Part shown: positions 25,354 through 33,437 of the stretch, in pieces
How the letters are laid out: each line of letters starts with the position of its first letter
Position numbering within the stretch: position 1 is the first letter of the stretch
NCBI RefSeq assembly: GCF_040448305.1
Contig: NZ_CP148752.1
Span: 1-64,000, forward strand
Direction of reading: 5' to 3'
Length of the DNA stretch: 64,000 bases
Source: Pseudomonas fluorescens
GTDB taxonomy: Bacteria > Pseudomonadota > Gammaproteobacteria > Pseudomonadales > Pseudomonadaceae
The notes under the pieces: generated by a model
Databases searched by the model: none
What the model was told of the DNA's origin: nothing
What the model saw: the letters and a program-made list of their open reading frames with translations, nothing else
Program-made: the position numbers and the translations under genes

Positions 25354-26175
25354 ATGGACCGTTATGTCGTATTCGGTAATCCGATTGGCCACAGCAAGTC
25401 GCCGTTGATCCATCGCCTGTTCGCCGAACAGACCGCGCAAAAGCTGGACTACAACACGCTGCTGGCGCCACTCGACGACTTTTCCACCTGTGCCCGGACG
25501 TTTTTCCTCGAGGGACGCGGCGCCAATGTAACGGTGCCATTCAAGGAGGAAGCCTATCGGCTGGCGAACAACCTGACGGCGCGGGCGCAACGGGCGGGAG
25601 CGGTGAACACCCTGAGCAAACTGGCCGACGGCAGTCTGCTGGGCGACAACACCGACGGCGCCGGGTTGGTGCGCGACCTGACGGTCAACGCCGGGTTCAG
25701 CCTCAAGGGCAAACGCATCCTGCTGCTCGGTGCCGGCGGCGCGGTGCGCGGTGCTTTGGAGCCGTTGCTGGCCGAGCAGCCAGCATCGGTGATCATCGCC
25801 AACCGCACGGTGGAAAAGGCCGAGTTGCTGGCGGAACTGTTCTGCGATCTGGGGCCGGTCTCGGCCAGCGGCTACGACTGGTTGCAGGAGTCTGTGGATC
25901 TGATTATCAACGCGACGTCGGCAAGCCTGACGGGCGATGTGCCGCCGATTGCGCCCAGCCTGATCGAACCGGGCAAAACGGTGTGCTACGACATGATGTA
26001 TGGCAAGGAACCGACTTCGTTCTGCCGCTGGGCCAATGAGCACGGCGCGGCGGTGGCGATGGATGGCTTGGGGATGCTGGCCGAGCAAGCGGCGGAGGCG
26101 TTTTTCCTGTGGCGCGGTGTGCGTCCGGAGACGGCGCCGGTGTTGGCCGAACTTCGCCGGCAGTTGGCGTTGTAA
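25354..26175 (+). CDS. aroE: Shikimate dehydrogenase
   Basis: NADPH-dependent reduction of 3-dehydroshikimate to shikimate in aromatic amino acid synthesis. It has 273 residues. The substrate site segment GNPIGHSKSPLIH, the catalytic Lys in ANVTVPFKE, the NADP motif GAGGAVRGAL and the NRTVEKA loop are all present. It is probably co-transcribed with hemF, as the gap is 13 nt, and is followed by a REP doublet. Confidence 0.97.
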   Translation: MDRYVVFGNPIGHSKSPLIHRLFAEQTAQKLDYNTLLAPLDDFSTCARTFFLEGRGANVTVPFKEEAYRLANNLTARAQRAGAVNTLSKLADGSLLGDNTDGAGLVRDLTVNAGFSLKGKRILLLGAGGAVRGALEPLLAEQPASVIIANRTVEKAELLAELFCDLGPVSASGYDWLQESVDLIINATSASLTGDVPPIAPSLIEPGKTVCYDMMYGKEPTSFCRWANEHGAAVAMDGLGMLAEQAAEAFFLWRGVRPETAPVLAELRRQLAL

Positions 26176-26178
26176 CCC

Positions 26179-26272
26179 CTGTAGGAGCGAGCCTGCTCGC
26201 GATTGCGGTGGGACAGTCAGCAGAGATGTTGAATGTGATTCCGTCATCGCGAGCAGGCTCGCTCCTACAGGG
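26179..26272. repeat. REP doublet (REPIN)
   Basis: Inverted copies of the GTAGGAGCGAGCCTGCTCGCGAT variant between the convergent aroE and SulP genes. It has GTAGGAGC instead of the commoner GTGGGAGC on both arms. Confidence 0.9.
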
Positions 26273-26289
26273 ATTTGCGAAACGTCGGA

Positions 26290-27858
26290 TTAATCCTCAA
26301 ACCGGATCGGGCATTTCTGCGCCCCCTCCAGCTTCCTCAGCTCTTCCACCACCTGCGGCCGGGCCCGGCGCAAGGTGAGGCTGCGATCCTGGCGAAGCAG
26401 GCGCCGCGCCTCCTGATGCAGCATTTCCACCCCGGAATAGTCGATGAAGTTGATCTGCTGCGCCTCGATCACCACGCGCGCGCCGTGCATGCGTTGCAGG
26501 CGCACTTGCAGGTAATGGCTGGCGCCGAAAAAGATTGAACCGCCCACCCGTAGTATGTCTTCCTCGCCATCTCGCACATGCTGCACCCGTGGTTGCGATG
26601 TGCGCTTGAGGTAGAAAAAAAGCGAGGCCAACACGCCGGCATAGATAGCCGTTTGCAACTCCAGCAGCAGCGTGGCGACGCAGGTCAGCGCCATGACCAC
26701 GAATTCAGCGCGGCTGACCCGCAACAATGCGCGAATGCCGCGATGGTCCACCAGTCCCCAGGCGATCAACAGAATACTGCCGGCCATGGCCGGAATCGGG
26801 ATGTGTGCGATCAGGCTCGCGCCGAAGATTGCAAACAGCGCCACCCACAATGCCGAAAAAATCCCCGCAAGTGGCGAACAGGCCCCTGCTTCATAGCTCA
26901 GGGCTGAGCGAGTGAAGGAGCCGGCCGACAGCGAGCCGGAAAAAAACGCACCGACGATGTTCGACAGGCCTTGGGCACGAACTTCCTGATTCGCGTCGAG
27001 TAATTGCTGCGAACGTGCAGAAATCGAACGGGCAATCGACAGGCTGGTGACCAGCCCGAGCATGCCGACCGCCACCGCGCTAGGTAGCAGGCGCAGGATT
27101 AGATCGAGGTCCAGCGGCAACGGACTGAAAGGCGGCAGCTTGCCGGTAAAGGCGCTGACCAGTTGCACATGGCCGAACATTGATGGCCAGAGCCAAACCA
27201 GCAAACCGCCGATAATCAGGGTGATCAAGAGCGTCGGCCAGCGTGGCAACCACAGCTTGAGGATCACGCCCACCACCACCGTCGCCAGCCCCAGCGCCAG
27301 CGAAGGTTTGTCCATTTCGCCGAGATGGCGCAACAACGTAATGAAACTGTCCAGCGCGGTGGCCTGGCTGGGCAAGTCCAGCCCAAGCAGGTTAGGCAAT
27401 TGACCGATGGCAATCACCACGGCGGCACCCAGGGTGAAGCCGAGTACCACGGAGTGCGAGACGAAATTCACCAGTGCGCCAAAGCGCAGCAAACCCAGCA
27501 GCCATTGAAAGATGCCGGCAAGAAACGTCAGCAACAGGATCAACATGACGTAGTCCTGCGACGCCGGAACGGCCAGAGGACTGACGCTGGCGTACAGGAC
27601 AATCGAGATGGCCGCCGTAGGACCGCAGATCAAATGCCACGACGAACCCCAGAGACAAGCGATCAGCACCGGGATGATTGCCGCGTATAGGCCGTATTCC
27701 GGAGGTAGGCCGGCAATCAGTGCGTAGGCAATGGATTGCGGCAACGCCAGAATCGCGCCGCTGAGGCCAACGATCAGGTCGCGACCGACACTGGCTCGGG
27801 TTTGCCGGGGTAGCCAGGTGAGGAAGGGGAAGAGTGAATGGCGGCTTGGCAGGGCCAT
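26290..27858 (-). CDS. SulP family sulfate/anion transporter
   Basis: Membrane transporter of 522 residues with about ten to twelve hydrophobic segments and a C-terminal STAS domain (about 420-520). The first helices carry the SulP signature LPQSIAYALIAGLPPEYGLYAAIIP. It lies downstream of, and on the same strand as, the choline-sulfate binding protein and choline sulfatase, separated by a REP doublet. A role in moving the sulfate released by the sulfatase, or in sulfate uptake, is a reasonable inference. Confidence 0.92.
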   Translation of the reverse strand: MALPSRHSLFPFLTWLPRQTRASVGRDLIVGLSGAILALPQSIAYALIAGLPPEYGLYAAIIPVLIACLWGSSWHLICGPTAAISIVLYASVSPLAVPASQDYVMLILLLTFLAGIFQWLLGLLRFGALVNFVSHSVVLGFTLGAAVVIAIGQLPNLLGLDLPSQATALDSFITLLRHLGEMDKPSLALGLATVVVGVILKLWLPRWPTLLITLIIGGLLVWLWPSMFGHVQLVSAFTGKLPPFSPLPLDLDLILRLLPSAVAVGMLGLVTSLSIARSISARSQQLLDANQEVRAQGLSNIVGAFFSGSLSAGSFTRSALSYEAGACSPLAGIFSALWVALFAIFGASLIAHIPIPAMAGSILLIAWGLVDHRGIRALLRVSRAEFVVMALTCVATLLLELQTAIYAGVLASLFFYLKRTSQPRVQHVRDGEEDILRVGGSIFFGASHYLQVRLQRMHGARVVIEAQQINFIDYSGVEMLHQEARRLLRQDRSLTLRRARPQVVEELRKLEGAQKCPIRFED

Positions 27859-27930
27859 GGGGCCTCTCGGTGAATGACTGTAAATGCGTCAGGGTGGTGT
27901 GTCAGATGTCATGACGCAAGAGCATAAATC

Positions 27931-28000
27931 GATTCGCGAGCAGGCTCGCTCCCACAGAGACTGCGCGGACCTGTGGGAGCGAGCCTGCTCGCGAAGGCGT
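27931..28000. repeat. REP doublet (REPIN), short centre
   Basis: Two inverted copies with only about 18 nt between the arms, located between the binding protein stop and the SulP start. Confidence 0.9.
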
Positions 28001-28009
28001 CCTTGAACC

Positions 28010-28930
28010 TTAAAGCTTGGCTTTGACTGCCGGCAACGCATCCTTACCATCCACGGTCTTCACCCCATCGAGCCATTTATCCAGCACCGCCGGGTTGGCC
28101 TTGATCCACGCCTTGGCCGCGTCGGCATTGCTGACTTTCCTGCTCACCACCTCGGCCATGATGCTGTTCTCCATGTCCTGGGTGAAGCTCAGGTTGGTCA
28201 GCAGCTTGCCAACGTTCGGACAGGCCTGTGCATAACCTTTGCGGGTCAGGGTATGCACGCTACCGGTGTCGCCGAAGTATTTCTCGCCGCCCTTGAGGTA
28301 ATGCATCTTAAGCTGCACGTTCATCGGGTGCGGGGTCCAGCCGAGGAAGGTCACGAATTTCTGTTTTTTCACCGCGCGGGACACTTCCGCCAGCATTGCC
28401 TGCTCGCTGGATTCGACCAGTTTCCACTGGCCCATGTCGAAATCGTTTTTCTTGATGATCTCTTGCAGCGAGATGTTCGCTGGAGCGCCGGAGCCGATGC
28501 CGTAGATCTTGCGGTCGAACTTGTCGGCGTATTTGTTCAGGTCGGCAAAGTTATGCACACCCGCGTCCCACACGTAGTCCGGAACGGCGAGGGTGAATTC
28601 GGTGCCGTCGAGGTTCTTCGCCAATTGCGTGACATCGCCGTTGGCGACGAACTTGTCGTAAAAGCCCTGCTGCGCCGGCATCCAGTTACCCAGGAACACA
28701 TCGACCTGGCCATCCTTGAGTCCGCCAAAGGTGATCGGCACCGCGAGGGTGTCGACCTTGGCCTTGTAGCCCATGCCGTCCAGCAGAAACCCGGTGATGG
28801 CATTGGTCGCGGCGATGTCGCTCCAGCCCGGGTCGGCCATTTTCACGGTCTCGCAACTCTGATCGGCAAACGCCGAAGCGCTGCCCAGAGCCAGGAGCCC
28901 GACCGTCAGTACTGTGGATAACCTTTGCAT
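28010..28930 (-). CDS. Choline/betaine-type ABC transporter substrate-binding protein (ChoX/BetX-like)
   Basis: Periplasmic binding protein of 306 residues with a signal peptide (MQRLSTVLTVGLLALGSASAFA) and a type II binding fold. Cues are SCETVKMADPGWSDIAATNAI, the FLGNWMPAQ segment and FLGWTPHPMN, which supply the aromatic cage that holds quaternary ammonium groups in this family. It starts 16 nt after betC on the same strand, so the ligand may be choline-O-sulfate or choline. No permease or ATPase gene is adjacent; a shared transporter must be encoded elsewhere. A DnaA box (28913-28921) covers codons 4-6. Confidence 0.9.
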   Translation of the reverse strand: MQRLSTVLTVGLLALGSASAFADQSCETVKMADPGWSDIAATNAITGFLLDGMGYKAKVDTLAVPITFGGLKDGQVDVFLGNWMPAQQGFYDKFVANGDVTQLAKNLDGTEFTLAVPDYVWDAGVHNFADLNKYADKFDRKIYGIGSGAPANISLQEIIKKNDFDMGQWKLVESSEQAMLAEVSRAVKKQKFVTFLGWTPHPMNVQLKMHYLKGGEKYFGDTGSVHTLTRKGYAQACPNVGKLLTNLSFTQDMENSIMAEVVSRKVSNADAAKAWIKANPAVLDKWLDGVKTVDGKDALPAVKAKL

Positions 28931-28946
28931 GGACTTCCCCTTAACA

Positions 28947-30461
28947 TTATTGGTTTTGGCAGGGTTGTGGATAACGTGCTTTACGTTCCAGATCGTCGAG
29001 GTCGATGTGGTTGCGCATGTACTGCTGACTGGCGTCCACCAGCGGCTGGTGATCCCAGCTCTTCAGCTTGCCGAGAGTCAGCGCCTCGGCCACGAAACGT
29101 CGGCGCCGCTGGCTGGCGAGCACCTGCTGGTGAATCTCCGGGATGTTCCATTTGGTCCGCGCTTCGGCGAGAAAGTCGTCGAAAAGCTGGCGATGTTGCG
29201 GAGAATGGCTGAGTTCTTCCAGTTCGCTAGGGTCGTTGTGTACGTCGAAGAGTAGGCAAGGGTCGTCTTCGCTGTAGATGAATTTGTAGGCACCGCGGCG
29301 GATCATCATCAACGGGCTGATGGTGCCTTCGGCCATGTATTCGCCGAACACTTCATCGTGGCCACCCTGCCCTTGCAGGTGCGGGACCAGCGAGCGGCCG
29401 TCCAGTGGCAAGCCCGGTTCCAGTGAACCGCCGGCCAATTCAACAAACGTTGGTAACAGGTCGGCCGTGGAAACACTGGCGCTGACCCGACCGGCGCCGA
29501 ACTGCCCCGGTGCGCTGATCAGCAGCGGCACCCGTGCGGCCATTTCGTACCAGTGCATTTTGTACCAGAGGCCACGCTCGCCGAGCATGTCGCCGTGATC
29601 ACCGGAAAACACGATGATGGTGTCATCGATCAGCCCGGTATCCTCGAGGGTTTGCAGGAGTTTGCCGACGTTGCTGTCGATATAGCTGCACGCGCCGAAA
29701 TAGGCACGGCGGGCATCGCGGATCTTATCCACAGGCAGCGGCTTGTCCCACAGGTCGTAGACCTTGAGCAGACGTTGCGAGTGCGGATCGAGGTCATGCG
29801 GGTCCGGGGTTGCAGGCAATGGAATGTCGGCATTGTCGTACAAATCCCAGAAAGCCTTGGGAATCGTATACGGATCGTGTGGGTGAGTCATGGAAACGGT
29901 CAGGCAGAACGGCTGGTCGCCATCCTCGCGGATATGGTCGAACAGGTACTGCTGGGCCTTGAACACCACCTCTTCGTCGAAATCCAGCTGATTGGTGCGT
30001 ACGCACGGGCCGGCTTGCAGCACCGACGACATGTTGTGATACCAGGTCGGGCGTACATCCGGTTCATCCCAGTTCACCGCCCAGCCGTAGTCGGCCGGGT
30101 AAATGTCACTGGTCAGGCGTTCTTCGTAGCCATGTAGCTGGTCTGGCCCGCAGAAATGCATCTTGCCCGACAGGGCGGTGCGGTAGCCGAGGCGGCGCAG
30201 GTAGTGGGCGTAGGTCGGTACGTCGGCGGGGAAATCGGCGGCGTTGTCGTAGGCGCCGATCTTGCTCGGCAACTGGCCGCTGACCAGGGTGAAACGCGAT
30301 GGCGCGCACAATGGGCTGTTGCAATAAGCGGAGTCGAACACCACGCCTTGTGCGGCGAGGCGACTGAGATGAGGCAGTTTGATGGGCGATGGGCCGTAGA
30401 ACGGCAACATTGGCGCGGCCATTTGATCGGCCATGATGAAAAGAATGTTCTTGCGCTTCAT
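28947..30461 (-). CDS. betC: Choline sulfatase
   Basis: Hydrolyses choline-O-sulfate to choline and sulfate. It has 504 residues from MKRKNILFIMADQ. The sulfatase motif CAPSR places the cysteine that matures to formylglycine at C52; the metal ligands are in MADQ and in the later SGDHGDMLGERG. The C-terminus carries the choline-sulfatase-type extension (DHQPLVDASQQYMRNHIDLDDLERKARYP). It is in an operon with the binding protein at 28010 and divergent from a LysR regulator across 114 nt. DnaA boxes lie at 28966-28974 and 29725-29733. Confidence 0.95.
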   Translation of the reverse strand: MKRKNILFIMADQMAAPMLPFYGPSPIKLPHLSRLAAQGVVFDSAYCNSPLCAPSRFTLVSGQLPSKIGAYDNAADFPADVPTYAHYLRRLGYRTALSGKMHFCGPDQLHGYEERLTSDIYPADYGWAVNWDEPDVRPTWYHNMSSVLQAGPCVRTNQLDFDEEVVFKAQQYLFDHIREDGDQPFCLTVSMTHPHDPYTIPKAFWDLYDNADIPLPATPDPHDLDPHSQRLLKVYDLWDKPLPVDKIRDARRAYFGACSYIDSNVGKLLQTLEDTGLIDDTIIVFSGDHGDMLGERGLWYKMHWYEMAARVPLLISAPGQFGAGRVSASVSTADLLPTFVELAGGSLEPGLPLDGRSLVPHLQGQGGHDEVFGEYMAEGTISPLMMIRRGAYKFIYSEDDPCLLFDVHNDPSELEELSHSPQHRQLFDDFLAEARTKWNIPEIHQQVLASQRRRRFVAEALTLGKLKSWDHQPLVDASQQYMRNHIDLDDLERKARYPQPCQNQ

Positions 30462-30575
30462 GTGATCGCGGCATTCCATAGTGGATGTTTATGCGAGAGT
30501 GCTGGCTTCGAGAATGAAACCCCAGCACCTTGCGGTAAAGCCCATGCGGGGCAATGACTAGGATAAGCACAGCTT

Positions 30576-31526
30576 ATGTATGACGCCCTTGGTGACCTGT
30601 CACTGGATCTGCTTCGCGCCTTCGAAGCGGCGGCCCGTCAGCGCAGCTTTACCGCGGCGGCGGTTGAGCTGGGCACCACACAACCGGCCATCAGCCAGCA
30701 GATCAAGCGCCTGGAAGAACAACTGGCGACACGCCTGTTCGACCGCATTTATCGTGGAATCGAACTGACTGAGGCTGGGCAGATTCTTTTCGAGCAGGTT
30801 CAGCTCGGTTTGCAGAATATCGACGCAGGATTGAGCGCAATCAGCGCACAGCAACAGCATGAAGTGCTGCAGGTGGCCACGGACTTTGCCTTCGCCGCCT
30901 ATTGGTTGATGCCGCGTCTGCACCGCTTTCACGCGGCCAATCCGCAGGTGGATGTCAGCCTGGTCACCAGTGAACGCAGCCATAACATGCTACGTACCGA
31001 TATCGATGTGGCGGTACTGTTCGGCGACGGCCGCTTCAAGCAGGGTGAGAGCCATTGGCTGTTCAGCGAGGAAGTGTTTCCAGTGTGCAGCCCGCAGTTG
31101 TTGAGCGAGCGTCCCCTGCCCTTGCCAGCCCAGGCATTGCTGGAGTTTCCGTTGCTGCACCTGCGTGGGGAACACAGCAGTAACTGGTTCGACTGGAGTG
31201 GTGTGTTCCGCGAACTGGGCATCACCTCGCCCCCGGCGCCCGGGCAGTTGCGCTTCGACAACTACACCCTGCTGATTCAGGCCGCGATTGGCGGTCAGGG
31301 CGTGGCCATTGGCTGGCGGCACCTTGTGGATAACTTGCTGGCGCAAGGGTTGTTGTGTCGACCGATCGGCGAAACGGTGATGTCGAGGCTGGGTTACTAC
31401 GTGGTGCTGCCCCAGCGCAAACGACGCGGAGCATTGATCCAGCAGTTTGTGGATTGGTTGATGGCCGAACAGGCCAGCAGTGCGCAATCGCTCAATGGTC
31501 TGACGCTGCCGTCCATTGCGGTTTAG
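30576..31526 (+). CDS. LysR-type regulator of choline sulfate use
   Basis: A 316-residue LysR-type activator. The N-terminal helix-turn-helix is RSFTAAAVELGTTQPAISQQIKRLEEQLATRLFDR, and the C-terminal effector domain resembles GcvA-type regulators. It is divergent from betC, the standard arrangement for control of the neighbouring operon, with the operator expected in 30462-30575. The inducer is probably choline-O-sulfate or a product (inference). A DnaA box (31325-31333) lies inside. The end overlaps the convergent gene at 31523 by 4 nt. Confidence 0.9.
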   Translation: MYDALGDLSLDLLRAFEAAARQRSFTAAAVELGTTQPAISQQIKRLEEQLATRLFDRIYRGIELTEAGQILFEQVQLGLQNIDAGLSAISAQQQHEVLQVATDFAFAAYWLMPRLHRFHAANPQVDVSLVTSERSHNMLRTDIDVAVLFGDGRFKQGESHWLFSEEVFPVCSPQLLSERPLPLPAQALLEFPLLHLRGEHSSNWFDWSGVFRELGITSPPAPGQLRFDNYTLLIQAAIGGQGVAIGWRHLVDNLLAQGLLCRPIGETVMSRLGYYVVLPQRKRRGALIQQFVDWLMAEQASSAQSLNGLTLPSIAV

Positions 31527-32185
31527 CTGTCGGTGGCGATGAAGTTGACGTGCTCTCGGATGTGCAGGTTCAAGTGCAATTCATCGGCAATGCCCACGGC
31601 GGTGCGGGCCAGTCGTACGAGCGGTTCGGCCAACCCCGGCTCGAGATTGCCACCGATCTGGGCAAAATGTTCGATGGTCAGCCCCGGTACCCCGCGCGGT
31701 TCATTAACCAGCGTCCACTTCAAAGGACTGCTTTGCAGTGCCTCGCGGATTTCCTCGGCAGCGTGACGTTGCAAGCTGTCCTCGGTTTCAGGATCGTCCA
31801 GCACGTCGAAATCACCTACCAGAAACAATCGGGCGATGTTTGCTGCCTGCATGCCATCGATCAGCGCATCCACTGCCAGCACCTGCTCGACCGGGCCCGG
31901 TACGATGGTTTTTTCTACGTGTTCGCTGTTGAACGGTAAGCCTGGAGCGTCCAGTAAGCAGATGACCACGGAACTGCCAGCCACACTCTGCTTGACCCGT
32001 TGAGCGTCGAACAGGTCGCCAGTCTTGGTACGCAGCCCCGGACGGGGTGTCAGCGCATTGAGGTCATCGAGAATCGCGATCACTTCATGCTGGCGCCGCA
32101 GCATTTCAGCCATCAGCGCACTGCCCAGGCTGCTCATGGCACCATAAAGCACTACTTTCACGACGGGGGTTTCGGCATTTTTCAT
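31523..32185 (-). CDS. NAD(P)-binding atypical SDR family protein
   Basis: A 220-residue Rossmann-fold protein. The glycine motif is YGAMSSLGSALMAEML near the N-terminus, and the sequence resembles the atypical short-chain dehydrogenases (NmrA/YwnB type), with no clear YxxxK active site. A reaction cannot be assigned. Its 3' end overlaps the LysR gene by 4 nt tail to tail, and it is divergent from the gene at 32272. Confidence 0.8.
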   Translation of the reverse strand: MKNAETPVVKVVLYGAMSSLGSALMAEMLRRQHEVIAILDDLNALTPRPGLRTKTGDLFDAQRVKQSVAGSSVVICLLDAPGLPFNSEHVEKTIVPGPVEQVLAVDALIDGMQAANIARLFLVGDFDVLDDPETEDSLQRHAAEEIREALQSSPLKWTLVNEPRGVPGLTIEHFAQIGGNLEPGLAEPLVRLARTAVGIADELHLNLHIREHVNFIATDS

Positions 32186-32271
32186 GGCTGGGCTTCCCGT
32201 TTTCCAGCGCCTATATGATGTTTGACCCGCAGGAACCGGCGAGGGTTCGAACAGTTTTCAGAGGGGTTCAG

Positions 32272-32598
32272 ATGCAGCAGATCACGGGTTACCACGCCCA
32301 CGTTTATTTCGATGCCAGCACAATCGGGCAGGCGCGGGCCTTGTGTGAACAGGCAGCGCAGTTGTTTCCACTGAAAATGGGCCGTGTGCATGAGCGCCCG
32401 GTCGGTCCGCACCCGGACTGGAGCTGCCAGTTGGCGTTCGAGCCGCAGGTGCTGGGCGACGTGCTGCCGTGGCTGGCGCTGAACCGCAAGGGTCTGGTGG
32501 TGTTTCTGCACCCGGACACCGGAGACGATCTGCTCGACCACACCGAGCACGCGATCTGGATGGGCGCTATTCGTCCGCTGGACCTGACTGTTTTTTGA
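32272..32598 (+). CDS. DOPA 4,5-dioxygenase family protein
   Basis: A 108-residue protein with the His-rich pattern of this small family: HAHVYFD near the N-terminus, then HERPVGPHPDWSCQ, and HPDTGDDLLDHTEHAIWMG at the end. In fungi and plants the family opens aromatic rings; the bacterial substrate is unknown. The start MQQITGYHAH is preceded by a GAGGGG ribosome-binding site; longer versions upstream are not supported. It is directly back to back at its 3' end with the GFA gene on the other strand. Confidence 0.85.
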   Translation: MQQITGYHAHVYFDASTIGQARALCEQAAQLFPLKMGRVHERPVGPHPDWSCQLAFEPQVLGDVLPWLALNRKGLVVFLHPDTGDDLLDHTEHAIWMGAIRPLDLTVF

Positions 32599-33000
32599 TC
32601 AGAGTATTTCTTCGGCCTCGCCCGGCAAATGTTCGTCCAGGTGCAGCCATGGCAAGCGGCTGTCGGTCCAGATGTGCCGCTCGGCCGGTGCTCGCTCGGG
32701 ATGGTCGAGGGTGGCGATGGTCAGGTCGATGCTTTCCGGGCTCAATTGCGTCACCAGCGCCAGTTGCGCCCCACAGTGGCCGCAGAAATATCGCGCGCAG
32801 GTCGATGAAGAATCGTACCGCGAGGGTATTCCGGCGAGCCATTGAAAGGCCGATGCCGGTACGGTGATCCAGGTGGTCACGATGCCGCCGCTGACCCGCC
32901 GGCAAATCGAGCAATGGCAGTGGGCAATATCGTGCAGCGGCCCGCTGAATTGATAGCGCAGTTGCCCGCAGTGGCAGCCGCCAGTGTGAAGTTCGCCCAT
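32599..33000 (-). CDS. GFA family (CENP-V/GFA) zinc-binding protein
   Basis: A 133-residue protein of the glutathione-dependent formaldehyde-activating enzyme fold. The zinc cysteines are in GGCHCGQLRY, HCHCSICRR and CGHCGAQL. The physiological substrate is unknown; many members are not formaldehyde enzymes. Its stop codon immediately abuts the stop of the convergent dioxygenase-family gene, and a REP doublet lies upstream. Confidence 0.88.
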   Translation of the reverse strand: MGELHTGGCHCGQLRYQFSGPLHDIAHCHCSICRRVSGGIVTTWITVPASAFQWLAGIPSRYDSSSTCARYFCGHCGAQLALVTQLSPESIDLTIATLDHPERAPAERHIWTDSRLPWLHLDEHLPGEAEEIL

Positions 33001-33030
33001 GCTGTTTCCTCCTGATGCGCTTTGACTGAC

Positions 33031-33128
33031 GCCTTCGCGAGCAGGCTCGCTCCCACATCAAGTCCGCGCCATGCCAGCGTCTGTGGTAACCGAAGATCCA
33101 CTGTGGGAGCGAGCCTGCTCGCGAAGGC
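33031..33128. repeat. REP doublet (REPIN)
   Basis: Inverted copies of GCCTTCGCGAGCAGGCTCGCTCCCAC at both ends of a 98-nt segment in the 437-nt gap between the GFA gene and the CitMHS transporter. The rest of this gap holds the short leader frame at 33307 and no other recognisable signal. Confidence 0.9.
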
Positions 33129-33306
33129 CCCAACCCGGTTTACCATCCCTGCCCCTATCCGACGATCGGTTGCACATCCGGTCCTTGCTTTCATTGGCGA
33201 AAGCTGGCTGAAAGCTTCCCCGATTAGGATCGCCCCCACTACCGGCAACAGACCGGTTGGCCAATGCCAGCGTTTTATCGCTCGCACAGCCCATTTAACA
33301 ACAACA

Positions 33307-33387
33307 ATGGTGATTCTGATGTCCTCTTCTACCCGCCGCTTCGCTGTCACTCCGCCCGTACGTCTCGTGCTTCCCGTTCTGCGCTGA
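33307..33387 (+). CDS. Possible short leader peptide upstream of the CitMHS transporter
   Basis: A 26-codon frame (22 codons from the second ATG at 33319) ending 50 nt before the transporter start. The product is rich in Ser, Arg, Pro and Val. It could be a regulatory leader peptide or mere chance; I see no clear attenuator hairpin. Low confidence. Confidence 0.3.
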   Translation: MVILMSSSTRRFAVTPPVRLVLPVLR

Positions 33388-33437
33388 TCCCGCCCGATCC
33401 GCCCATTCCCTAGCCGCGCTACGCCTGGAGTATTCCC

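Noticed and set aside
33160..33190. A sigma-54 promoter (TTGCAC...CCTTGC) before the citrate transporter
   Set aside because: The GG and GC elements are not at the required spacing.
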